Assembly (NCBI RefSeq): GCF_965278975.1
Contig: NZ_OZ257126.1
Location: forward strand, 620,001 to 684,000
Length of the DNA stretch: 64,000 nt
Direction of reading: 5' to 3'
From: Ferrovibrio sp965278975
Lineage (GTDB): Bacteria; Pseudomonadota; Alphaproteobacteria; Ferrovibrionales; Ferrovibrionaceae
A program made the translations under genes and the position numbers. Below, in pieces: positions 44,095 through 52,479 of this stretch. Every line of letters starts with the position of its first letter. Position 1 is the stretch's first letter. The notes under the pieces are model-generated. The model was not told the origin of the DNA and did no database searches. It worked only from the letters and a program-made list of their open reading frames with translations.

Positions 44095-45317
44095 TTGGCC
44101 AACTGAAGGTTTGGAAGCAGATTTTCCGAGTCGACAAGCACCTTGATGGCATGCTTCTCACGAAGAACCTTTAATATGCGCTTCTTGTCGATTGGCAGAA
44201 CATATTTCCAATCAGGAAACTGGGAGATTAAGTCTGCTAGATCAACATAGGCTGATTTTTCCATAACGAAAGCTGCAATCTGGCTTGCAAAATAATCAAC
44301 ATTCCCACGATATCCGAATCCAGCATGGTCAGGGATTTCCGCATCATTACTCGCTGCCACCCAACCCTTAAGATCGTACCAGTCCCAGGCACGCACAGTC
44401 CCACATAAGGCCGATGAGGTGCTGCCAATTGAGTGTAACTCGAGTTCGAGAATATAGAATTGATTTCGGGTACGGCTCGCGAGTTCGCTGTACAGTTTTG
44501 CACTGAAACTGCCGAGGGAAAATATTATCGGAGGCGCCGCCCCTCCGGCGGCATAAACAAGATTTGGATAATGCTTGTGACCATGAGCTATAAGCCATGG
44601 GCCAGCATCACACTGGTGAGCCAACGCATTGATCAGTTTATCGCCACCATCCATTTCACTGTAGTCGGCTTCCTTGATCTGATTGTTACGCGCTGGATGG
44701 TGATGGCAAATCAGCATGTTCACCGACTTTTTCGACCTGCCATTCAGGTCCGCAATAATCTTCATAATTGTCCGCTCGCTCACCCGACCATGTAGGTATT
44801 CAGGCGGGTCACCATTGGCGCCGGTGGCGCCGTGATAGGCGCTGCTGTTCAGAACGAGAATTCTGAATTCCGGATTGATTTCGAGAATGCAGTAGTGGCG
44901 CGCCCAATATTTATCCGCATCTATCTGCCCCTTAACAGGAAACAGTGGGATCAGGTCTTGGAGATGACCTTTTGCATCATGGTCGTTGTGCTTGTGGCGC
45001 GAGTCTATGTCGTGATTACCAGCGGTACCTATCAGCATGTCGGCACCGAATTCCGTGCGGAGGCTTTCCAGCCTCTCCCAAGCATGCCTGACACCTGCCG
45101 GATCGGCTCTGTCGCACATATCACCACAGCAGACCAATATGTCGGCTTTCAGGACCTGCCTCTTTATCAGGTCGCGCAAACCTACAATCGGGTGTGTGGT
45201 AGGGCTGTCCTCGGCGCCAGTTGTAGAAATCCGTGAAGGGTCTCCACTTGTCGAACTGGGCTGATAGACATGGAGGTCGCTCAGCATTGCGAGCTTTATC
45301 GTATTAGATGCGGACAT
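44091..45317 (-). CDS. Operon A first gene: calcineurin-like metallophosphoesterase
   Basis: A 408-residue protein with the complete two-metal phosphoesterase set: DLH (14-16), GDMCDR (65-70), GNHD (100-103), HHH near 205-207 and HGHKH (245-249). The family includes Mre11/SbcD nucleases and cyclic-nucleotide phosphodiesterases. The last 150 residues carry a separate domain of unknown type. No good ribosome site precedes the ATG. As partner of a P-loop ATPase it could be the nuclease or nucleotide-cleaving effector of operon A. Confidence 0.88.
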   Translation of the reverse strand: MSASNTIKLAMLSDLHVYQPSSTSGDPSRISTTGAEDSPTTHPIVGLRDLIKRQVLKADILVCCGDMCDRADPAGVRHAWERLESLRTEFGADMLIGTAGNHDIDSRHKHNDHDAKGHLQDLIPLFPVKGQIDADKYWARHYCILEINPEFRILVLNSSAYHGATGANGDPPEYLHGRVSERTIMKIIADLNGRSKKSVNMLICHHHPARNNQIKEADYSEMDGGDKLINALAHQCDAGPWLIAHGHKHYPNLVYAAGGAAPPIIFSLGSFSAKLYSELASRTRNQFYILELELHSIGSTSSALCGTVRAWDWYDLKGWVAASNDAEIPDHAGFGYRGNVDYFASQIAAFVMEKSAYVDLADLISQFPDWKYVLPIDKKRILKVLREKHAIKVLVDSENLLPNLQLAK

Positions 45318-45456
45318 CTTTTTTTGAATACTCGTTGATGGTCCCTATTGCCCCATGATGGCGCGACCGCTGGCATCCCCCCTCCTCACTGCGCCCCTAG
45401 ATTGCCAACCTATCCGTGACTATGAGCTGTATCAAACGTTAGATTTCTCGTTTCCA

Positions 45457-45933
45457 TTAACTGAACCAAACCCACTTACCCCCTTTGACGATTCCACCCA
45501 GCGAATGACCTATCCACATGCCCTCTGCCCTATCCCGTGTGTGGTTCAACACAAGCTCAAAGGCACCGTGATAGCCATTTGTCAAATTATCGCTCCAAAT
45601 CCCGGTGATATAGCGGCTATCTTTCATTGAAGCTCGCACCTGATATCGAACAGTTTGGCCAGATAATAGTGTTACATCGAATTCCGCGACGCAGTAGTCC
45701 GAAAATGTATAGAGCTGTAGAATGCTTGTATTGATTGCATGAAAGCGCGAACTCTTTACATGCCACTCCTGATGCCACTGCGTCAGAAACACATCGTTTC
45801 GGGCCCAAGGACACCAGTTGGAGAGAGTCTTGACCAAGCTATATCCGCGACTCCTCTTCAGAAATGGCTTGACAATAAGGCCGCCAACCAGCGCACCGAG
45901 CCCGCCCTTTACTAACGCAACCAGCCACTCCAA
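45457..45933 (-). CDS. Membrane-anchored beta-rich hypothetical protein upstream of operon A
   Basis: A 158-residue protein with one N-terminal membrane helix (WLVALVKGGLGALVGGLIV, residues 3-21), a basic turn KRSR, and a beta-strand-rich remainder ending in EGMWIGHSLGGIVKGGKWVWF. A repeated G-x-W-x-G ... G-x-W ending is common in small lipocalin-like or effector beta-barrels. A TTG start follows GGGGGGCGAG. It lies 139 bases upstream of the phosphoesterase on the same strand, so it may be the fourth member of operon A. Function unknown. Confidence 0.6.
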   Translation of the reverse strand: MEWLVALVKGGLGALVGGLIVKPFLKRSRGYSLVKTLSNWCPWARNDVFLTQWHQEWHVKSSRFHAINTSILQLYTFSDYCVAEFDVTLLSGQTVRYQVRASMKDSRYITGIWSDNLTNGYHGAFELVLNHTRDRAEGMWIGHSLGGIVKGGKWVWFS

Positions 45934-46505
45934 TCTCGCCCCCCTAAATGCGATTTTATGCCATATTATCGCTTTTTATAGTTGCAATATCGCGCCGATG
46001 CCTCAAGTATTTGTATTATACTTTGGCATAACGAAGTGAATAGAACAGCTTTTATGTGAGTGCGGCGAAAGATTGGTACCCGAGCACCGGCATGAGAACG
46101 TATCAGGGGCGTATCCTAGGGTCCCTCTGCATGACTGGGGTAGACCCCACTTACAACCGATCGTCACTTAAGGCTTGATGACCACCGCAGTGATGATCCG
46201 AATATTTGGAAAGAACCGAAGGACAGCCCCCGGTTCAAGTTTCCTGCGATCTACAGATAACTAGGGCTGGGAATGCGTCCATTACCCACTACTGTACACA
46301 CGGAGGTATCGGGCCGAGTGCCCTTATGCTCCTCGGCTGAGCGGTACCCAAAATTAATATTCTCCCCAGGCTATACCGGCGCCAGCACACACAGTGGACC
46401 ATCGTCCGGACTTGAAGAATTTTCCAAATTAATTCAGTATATTAGCATTGATTTTATTCGGCCGGCACAGGCCTGCAGCGTATGCTTCGCACTGGAGGAA
46501 GTCGG
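45934..46505. other. Intergenic region between modules A and B
   Basis: 572 bases separating the minus-strand module A from the plus-strand module B. It should contain divergent promoters. No gene I can support; AT-rich at 46410-46460, just before module B. No regulator gene or RNA is evident. Confidence 0.45.
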
Positions 46506-47735
46506 ATGACGTTGAATGTCAGCTATATGGGGACGAAGCGTCAGCTTGCTGATCAAGTGGCTGATGTCATCGCTCTGTCAGCTGACGGACCGCTCCTCGA
46601 CCTGTTCGCAGGGATGTGCGCTGTTGGAAGTGCCGTCGCTCCGGACCGAAATGTTTGGTGTAACGACGTCCAGTGGTTCGCCTCTACCGTCGCGCGATCA
46701 TTCTTTACTTCCGATGGCAGACCGCTCGACCGTGAGACCTGCGAGGAGCTTCTTGAAGAACCGTTCGAAGAAAACCGCGATGCGCTGATCCAACGATTTC
46801 GTGCTCATCTCAATCGGGAAAACGAAGCTCTTACTGCTGCCAGTGTTCAGAGGTTCCGCGCTAGCGATGCGGCGATGCCCAATTGCGGCACCTCGCTCTA
46901 TTTTGACAAAGAGCGACGCCGACTTACTACAAACAAATGTGAATTTCCCTACCGCCTGTTCTCGATTACCTATGCTGGCGGCTACTTCGGCCTGCAACAG
47001 GCGATCGACATCGACAGTATCCGTTATGCTATCGACACTCGGCTCAAGACACGCCAGATCACCACCGAGCAGCACCGCTGGCTACTAATTGGGCTCTGTC
47101 AGGCGGCTAGTAAGGTCGCCAATACCACCGGTCACTTCGCCCAATATCTGAAAGTGAAATCGACCAACATCCGCCGCCTAGCACGGCAACGCGAACGGTC
47201 CATCTATGGCGAGTGGCTGGCCTGCATCGAAGAGATGAAGCCGCTCGGTACTAAACGGTGGCGTCAGGGTAATGAGGTAACGAAATCCGACGCCGTCAAG
47301 CTGCTAAAGGAAATGGCAAAGAAGGAAGGCAAGCTGCCTGCCGTCATCTATGCCGACCCGCCCTATACCGATGACCAGTATTCTCGCTATTACCATCTCT
47401 ACGAGACGCTCATCCTGTACGACTATCCCGAGTCGAAGGGTATGGGGCGCTATCGTCCCGACCGTTTTGTGTCACTGTTCTCGTCCAAGCAGTCAGTCGA
47501 GAAGGAAATGAAGCTACTCGTTGAGGGTGTGGCGCATCTTGGGAGCGATATCGTTATCAGCTATCCGGGCAATGGGTTGCTCAGCGACACCAAGAACACG
47601 CTGCGGCAGCTTATCAAGTCCAGCTACAACCACTGCAATATTATCGAGATTGACCACCGTCATTCTTCACTCGGGGCCTCGAAAGGGGTCCAAAAACACA
47701 GTGTCACCGAGATGCTGTTCCGAGGCTATAATTAG
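46506..47735 (+). CDS. Module B first gene: D12-class adenine-specific DNA methyltransferase
   Basis: A 409-residue methyltransferase. The start matches D12 (Dam-like) enzymes: VSYMGTKRQLADQVADVI, then the AdoMet motif LDLFAGMCAVG at 32-41, and the catalytic DPPYTDDQYSRYYHLYETL with DPPY at 284-287. Motif order (FxG before DPPY) is class alpha. About 100 residues more than Dam lie between the motifs. GGAGG lies 8 bases before the ATG at 46506. The next gene starts 10 bases after its stop. It would methylate adenine at N6; no classical endonuclease is next to it. Confidence 0.88.
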   Translation: MTLNVSYMGTKRQLADQVADVIALSADGPLLDLFAGMCAVGSAVAPDRNVWCNDVQWFASTVARSFFTSDGRPLDRETCEELLEEPFEENRDALIQRFRAHLNRENEALTAASVQRFRASDAAMPNCGTSLYFDKERRRLTTNKCEFPYRLFSITYAGGYFGLQQAIDIDSIRYAIDTRLKTRQITTEQHRWLLIGLCQAASKVANTTGHFAQYLKVKSTNIRRLARQRERSIYGEWLACIEEMKPLGTKRWRQGNEVTKSDAVKLLKEMAKKEGKLPAVIYADPPYTDDQYSRYYHLYETLILYDYPESKGMGRYRPDRFVSLFSSKQSVEKEMKLLVEGVAHLGSDIVISYPGNGLLSDTKNTLRQLIKSSYNHCNIIEIDHRHSSLGASKGVQKHSVTEMLFRGYN

Positions 47736-47745
47736 AGGTCACGAT

Positions 47746-48720
47746 ATGCCGGACCCCACAGATGTTTTAGGTACAATGCCTCGCGCCATTGGCGTCAAAA
47801 CCGTCAAGACTGGTGACCTGAGACCCAACCCTCACAATCCACGGCTTCTGTTCGATCGCGAACCGCTGGAAACACTGACCGAATCCATTAAGAAGGTCGG
47901 TATCCTGGTTCCACTTACCGTCTATAAAGCAAAGGGCAGCGACAAGTATACCATTCTGGATGGCCAGCGCCGCTGGATGTGCGCACAAACTGCAGGCCTG
48001 CAGATCGTGCCCATCAACGAGGTGGCAGAACCGACCGTGGCCCAAAATATCGTAACGATGTTCCAGATCCACAAACTTCGGAAGGACTGGGAGCTCATGC
48101 CAACGGCACTGAAGCTCAATGTCCTGATGAATGAGCTCAAAGAAAAGCGCAACGAACACCTGGCCCAGTTGACCGGCCTGGACGTCGCCGTCGTCGTGCG
48201 GTGCAAGAAACTTCTGTCCTATCCTAAGAAGTATCAGGACCAGATGCTTTTCACGGAACCGAACGACCGCGTGAAGGCTGACTTCTTCATCGAGCTATAC
48301 CCGATTGTTACTGATAAGGCCGTTAAGAACGCAGAGAACTTCAGTAAAACCAAGACGATTGACCGAATGCTGGACAAATACCAGACGGGTGGGTCTGGGA
48401 TTAAGGCCATCACTGATTTCCGCGCTATCAAGCAGCACCTGACAGCGGCAACCAAGGCGAAACAGATCAAGCGCGTTCAGAAACGATTCCGGGAGTTTCT
48501 GGCCGATGACGATCTTCCCATTCAGCATCTGGAAATCAGCAGCGCCACTGTGCAGCGAAAGGCGAAGGCGCTGACTCGAACTGCCTCCAAGCTAGTCGAC
48601 GAAATCAACAAGATTGAAGCGATGGACTTTTACGGCGAGGAGGAATTTTGGCTGGAGCTGGAGCGCCTCATTGAAGTTGTCCAGCGCAAACTCAAAGAAG
48701 CGGACAGGCGCAAGGTATGA
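47746..48720 (+). CDS. Module B second gene: ParB-like nuclease/DNA-binding protein
   Basis: A 324-residue protein with a ParB/Srx-like N-terminal domain (DLRPNPHNPRLLFD near 25-38, SIKKVGILVPLTVYK, LDGQRRWMCAQTAG near 74-87) and an HTH-like middle (LAQLTGLDVAVVVRCKKLL). The C-terminal 100 residues are basic and helical. ParB domains bind DNA and some bind CTP. No parA or parS is near, so chromosome partitioning is unlikely. AGAGG precedes the ATG; the last 4 bases overlap the next gene (ATGA). Confidence 0.85.
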   Translation: MPDPTDVLGTMPRAIGVKTVKTGDLRPNPHNPRLLFDREPLETLTESIKKVGILVPLTVYKAKGSDKYTILDGQRRWMCAQTAGLQIVPINEVAEPTVAQNIVTMFQIHKLRKDWELMPTALKLNVLMNELKEKRNEHLAQLTGLDVAVVVRCKKLLSYPKKYQDQMLFTEPNDRVKADFFIELYPIVTDKAVKNAENFSKTKTIDRMLDKYQTGGSGIKAITDFRAIKQHLTAATKAKQIKRVQKRFREFLADDDLPIQHLEISSATVQRKAKALTRTASKLVDEINKIEAMDFYGEEEFWLELERLIEVVQRKLKEADRRKV

Positions 48721-49541
48721 AGAAGCCGCAGGGGGGAGTAAACCCGGCTAAACTCACTGCCTGGGTCAGAAAGTTCTCTGTATATCGCAGGCCGCCGTCC
48801 CGTCAAGATATCCAAGCGTGGCTTGGCCTATTCAAGTACGAAGACCAGACAATAGCAATCCGCATCTTAGACAACCTGTTGCTCGTCTCAGAAACCAACA
48901 TTCAGACGGGGTATCGCTCAGCGCTGCAAGGAATGGAAGGTTGGCATGGGAACGCACGGCAGCGAACCGGCCGTTGGTATTTCTGTGGCTATGCCAAAGA
49001 TACTCATGAAAGTGGTCAGACCATGCTTCGGATGTTTGCCGAAGCGAACCGGCTGCAGCAGGAATCGCATCGGAGCATGTTTGTTTCTCCCCGAGAGCTG
49101 CCGCAACTCAAGCTTACTGCTGAGGATACGCTGATTTTTGTAGATGACGTGTCAGGCAGCGGCAACCAGGTTGTCCATTACTGGCCGACAATGCTTGAGC
49201 TGATAGCGAGCGAAGCCCGGGCTTTTCTCGTTCTGACCGCAGTCACCCAGACGGCACTGGCCGCAATAAACGCAAATACCGAGCTAGAAGTGGTCGCTCA
49301 GTACGTGATCGATCATTCCGGCAATGTCTTTCACGACGACTGCAAATTCCTGACAGCAGCCGAAAAGAAAAAGCTGCTGGCCTACTGCCAGATGGCCGAT
49401 GCCAAAAACCCCCAAGGGTATGGAAACTGTGGCCTATTGCTGGTGCTAAGCCATAAGACTCCCAACAACACCATCCCGGTCATCTACTGTCACCATGACG
49501 GCTGGCAAGGAATATTTCCCCGACACCTGCCTCTAGACTAA
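48717..49541 (+). CDS. Module B third gene: phosphoribosyltransferase-like protein
   Basis: A 274-residue protein with a PRPP-binding-loop motif TLIFVDDVSGSGNQ at 138-151, preceded by a long helical N-terminal part (WLGLFKYEDQTIAIRILDNLL). Proteins with this arrangement occur in prokaryotic conflict systems as a PRTase domain of unknown reaction (the PRTase-CE group, from memory), rather than in nucleotide salvage. It is the last gene of module B, coupled to the ParB-like gene by a 4-base overlap. Likely effector or nucleotide-sensing part. Confidence 0.75.
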   Translation: MKKPQGGVNPAKLTAWVRKFSVYRRPPSRQDIQAWLGLFKYEDQTIAIRILDNLLLVSETNIQTGYRSALQGMEGWHGNARQRTGRWYFCGYAKDTHESGQTMLRMFAEANRLQQESHRSMFVSPRELPQLKLTAEDTLIFVDDVSGSGNQVVHYWPTMLELIASEARAFLVLTAVTQTALAAINANTELEVVAQYVIDHSGNVFHDDCKFLTAAEKKKLLAYCQMADAKNPQGYGNCGLLLVLSHKTPNNTIPVIYCHHDGWQGIFPRHLPLD

Positions 49542-49768
49542 TCAAGAACCTGGAGTCCTACGGAGTAGAGATCTGCCAAAGGTACGTTTCCCTTACGTGC
49601 TTATGCTGGCAGCTTAATGGTTCCGCCACGGTACATTTGGCCCGTCAATTAGTTGAAAAGCAGCCCTTGAGTGGCGGGGCCATAGGTGGATTGCCGCAAC
49701 CTCAGAGCACATTTCACTGGCTAATGTGGTGAAAGCAAGCATGTATGGGCTCCGGTGGAGGGCCATAC

Positions 49769-50338
49769 ATGATCGAGAGTGCGACGCGGGTAAGAGTTAA
49801 ATATCGAGTAAAATCAGGCCCTGGAAGCGGGCCGCATGGCCCCTCTCACCAAGCCGCATCGGCCCCCGCTCCTCCCTCCATAGATGCTCTCGAACAGCTC
49901 CCCACTTCCGAGCTGAAACGCCTCTGGTCGCAGCATTGGAAGCAAGGCGGCTTGCCAAAGCGGGTAAGCCGGGAGCTGCTGGTACTGGGCCTGGCCCATG
50001 ATCAGCAGGCCAGAACACTGGGTGGGCTGTCGAAGGAAGCCCGCCGACGCCTCGAGTCGGTGATGGCCGGGCTTGAGCGCACCGGTAAGGTCGATATCGA
50101 GGTGCCGATCCGGATTAAGCCCGGCACCAGGCTGGTCCGGGAATGGCAGGGCGAGCGGCACGAGGTGACGGTACTGGAGAAACGCTTCGCCTATCGCGGC
50201 CGGCAGTTCGACAGCCTCTCCGAGGTTGCCCGAGAAATCACCGGGACCCGATGGTCAGGGCCGGTCTTCTTCGGCTTGAAGAAGGTATCCCGCAGCCGAA
50301 GGGATAAGGATTCGGATGTTGGAGTAGCGAATGCCTAG
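49769..50338 (+). CDS. DUF2924 protein, partner of the serine recombinase
   Basis: A 189-residue protein with the DUF2924 signature: LKRLWSQHWKQGGLPKRVSR near 50-69, LSKEARRRLESV, KPGTRLVREWQGERHEVTVL and a C-terminal REITGTRWSGPVFFGL. These genes nearly always lie directly before large serine recombinases in alphaproteobacteria, and here the two overlap by 8 bases. It may be a recombination directionality or DNA-binding helper; not proven. GGAGG precedes the ATG at 49769. Confidence 0.9.
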   Translation: MIESATRVRVKYRVKSGPGSGPHGPSHQAASAPAPPSIDALEQLPTSELKRLWSQHWKQGGLPKRVSRELLVLGLAHDQQARTLGGLSKEARRRLESVMAGLERTGKVDIEVPIRIKPGTRLVREWQGERHEVTVLEKRFAYRGRQFDSLSEVAREITGTRWSGPVFFGLKKVSRSRRDKDSDVGVANA

Positions 50339-52031
50339 CCTCCGCTGCGCCATCTATACCCGCAAATCCTCTGAAGAAGGCCTCGAGCAGGACTTCAATA
50401 GCCTGGATGCTCAACGGGAAGCTTGCGGCGCTTATATCCAAAGCCAGCGGCATGAAGGCTGGGGCGCCATTAAGGGCAGCTATGATGACGGTGGCTTCTC
50501 GGGCGGCAACATGAACCGCCCCGGCTTGGTCAGGCTCCTGGCTGATATCGATAAAGGCCTCGTCGATGTCGTAGTCGTCTACAAGGTGGATCGGCTGACC
50601 CGGTCCCTGGCTGACTTCGCCAAGATCGTGGAGGCTTTTGACAAGAAGGGCGTCTCGTTCGTCTCGGTCACTCAGCAGTTCAATACCACCACCTCCATGG
50701 GCCGGCTGACCTTGAATGTACTGCTGTCCTTCGCCCAGTTCGAGCGTGAGGTCACGGGTGAGCGCATCCGGGACAAGGTGGCCGCCTCCAAGCGCAAGGG
50801 CATGTTCATGGGCGGCAATATCCCCGTGGGCTATGACCTCGACAATCGCAAGCTGGTAGTGAACGAAACTGATGCTGCCTTTGTAAAAGGTCTCTTCGAT
50901 CGCTATCTGGCCCTTGGCGACGCTACCAAGCTGAAGCGGGAATTGGATCAGCGGAAAATCTGCACCAAGGTTCGGACCTCCAGGAGTGGCAATGCCAGGG
51001 GCGGTGAGCCTTACACCCGGGGGATGCTCTACTACATTATGAAGAACCGCATTTACCTCGGGGACATCGTTCACAAGGGTCAGATTTATCCTGGCGAACA
51101 CCAGCCGATCATCGATCCAGCCACCTTTGATCAGGTGCAGAAGCTGATCACTTCAAATCGGCATGACCATGTCACCCGCTCACGCACCAAGGAGCGTAGT
51201 CTTCTGGCCGGGTTTGTCTGGGATGAATATGGGCGTAAGCTCACAATCACCCACACCAAGAAGGCTGCTCGCCGATACCGCTACTATGTCTCTGGACCGG
51301 CGCAAACCGGGGAGGTTACCGACAAGCGCCCGGTTCGGATTGCTGCCAGTGATCTTGAGACAATGGCTTGCAATGAAATCGCTACCTTCTTCAAGGATGA
51401 AGAGCAGCTGAGGAACACTCTGTTCAACGCTGTAGCGGGAAATGTGGTCGAGCCGCCTACGATGCCGGGAATGGCAAATTGGACCGAGGCAGCAGCCAGT
51501 GTGGCGCGAAAGCTGATGTTGCCACATGGGGGTGAACTCTTTGCCATCCTTCAGGCCTTGGCACCCAAGATTGTCGCTGGCCGCGCCTTCGTCTCGATCA
51601 GCATCAAGCGCAAGACCATCTTGAACTTGCTTGATCTGCCTGCCGATGAGTTTCACGACGAGCAGATAGAACTGCACCGGGATACGAGGCTCAAGACGAT
51701 TGGCACCGAGCCCCGCTTGATCATCCAGCAGGATGATACTCGCTCAGCAAGACCACAACGCGATCCGGCTTTGATCAAAGCCATGGCTCGCGCGCATATC
51801 TGGTTCCGGCGCCATACCGGTGAGACACCAATCTCGACGGATCAGATCGCCAGGCAGGACAAGCAGGACCCGAGCTATGTCGGCAAGATCATGCGGATGG
51901 CCTTCCTGTCGCCCGAATTGACCGAAGCGGTCTTGGAAGGGCGCCAACCGCCGGGGCTAACTATTGAAGCCATTCTCTCCGGCATCCCAGCCGATTGGGC
52001 TGAGCAGCAGAGCAAATTCGGTCGGCCGTAA
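50331..52031 (+). CDS. Large serine recombinase
   Basis: A 566-residue resolvase/invertase-type recombinase. The catalytic domain (1-150) has Ser13 in YTRKSSEEG and VYKVDRLTRSLADFAKI; the recombinase domain (160-270) shows RGMLYYIMKNRIYLGDIVHKG (split: TRGMLYYIMKN, RIYLGDIVHKG); the region that is a zinc ribbon in other members (280-340, SLLAGFVWDEYGRKLTI) has no cysteines, as in related alphaproteobacterial forms. It is the probable integrase of the island and is the last gene before tRNA-Gln. Confidence 0.93.
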   Translation: MPSLRCAIYTRKSSEEGLEQDFNSLDAQREACGAYIQSQRHEGWGAIKGSYDDGGFSGGNMNRPGLVRLLADIDKGLVDVVVVYKVDRLTRSLADFAKIVEAFDKKGVSFVSVTQQFNTTTSMGRLTLNVLLSFAQFEREVTGERIRDKVAASKRKGMFMGGNIPVGYDLDNRKLVVNETDAAFVKGLFDRYLALGDATKLKRELDQRKICTKVRTSRSGNARGGEPYTRGMLYYIMKNRIYLGDIVHKGQIYPGEHQPIIDPATFDQVQKLITSNRHDHVTRSRTKERSLLAGFVWDEYGRKLTITHTKKAARRYRYYVSGPAQTGEVTDKRPVRIAASDLETMACNEIATFFKDEEQLRNTLFNAVAGNVVEPPTMPGMANWTEAAASVARKLMLPHGGELFAILQALAPKIVAGRAFVSISIKRKTILNLLDLPADEFHDEQIELHRDTRLKTIGTEPRLIIQQDDTRSARPQRDPALIKAMARAHIWFRRHTGETPISTDQIARQDKQDPSYVGKIMRMAFLSPELTEAVLEGRQPPGLTIEAILSGIPADWAEQQSKFGRP

Positions 52032-52107
52032 AGCCCCCCCAACTCCCACTACGAGCGCAATGAATCCGGCCATTTTCCAGCCGCTTTGCATGCTTGCCGA
52101 ATGCCGG

Positions 52108-52121
52108 TGACGTTTACGTCA
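52108..52121. other. TGACGT-TT-ACGTCA inverted repeat beside the recombinase, candidate att core
   Basis: Two perfect 6-base arms flank a 2-base centre, 77 bases after the recombinase stop. Serine recombinases cut at a central dinucleotide between inverted half sites, and the att site normally lies next to the gene. No second copy was found at the left end of the island, so this is only a candidate. Confidence 0.3.
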
Positions 52122-52296
52122 AGGTCATCCTGGAGTACCAGAACGACCTCCGGAGAATCTGCGGTCAATTCGGCCTGGATTGCGCAATCTGGCATCCAGC
52201 AAGGCGCCAAAATAGCGCACCAATACCGGCACAAGTATTTGATATTTAAAGACTATTCCGAGAGGGCGCGGAGATCGCAGTCCAGAGAAGGACTGG

Positions 52297-52370
52297 TTGG
52301 CTGGGGGACTAGGATTCGAACCTAGACAACCAGAGTCAGAGTCTGGGGTCCTACCGTTAGACGATCCCCC
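52297..52370 (-). tRNA. tRNA-Gln (anticodon CTG)
   Basis: The reverse complement folds as a cloverleaf: acceptor TGGGGGA with TCCCCCA, anticodon stem CCAGA/TCTGG around loop CTCTGAC with anticodon CTG (codon CAG), T-arm CTAGG-TTCGAAT-CCTAG and encoded CCA. The 3' end faces the island. The 265 bases between it and the recombinase gene hold no gene that I can support. Confidence 0.96.
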
Positions 52371-52479
52371 AGCAGGGATCGGCGGGGGATATAGCCCGTC
52401 CGGGCCGGGCTTGCAACCCCTTCCCTCGCCCGAGGCTGCCCAAGGCTGATCCGGGGCCTGCCCGGAACAGCTACTTATC

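Noticed and set aside
41306..45317. Reading operon A as SbcCD (Mre11-Rad50)
   Set aside because: The ATPase lacks the long central coiled coil and zinc hook, its Walker B spacing differs, and a third coupled gene is present.
47746..48720. Reading the ParB-like gene as a chromosome or plasmid partition protein
   Set aside because: No parA gene or parS-like palindromes are near, and it is translationally coupled to a methylase and a PRTase-like gene.
52049..52234. 61-residue minus-strand frame between the recombinase and tRNA-Gln
   Set aside because: No clear ribosome site and no family; the region more probably holds the element's end.
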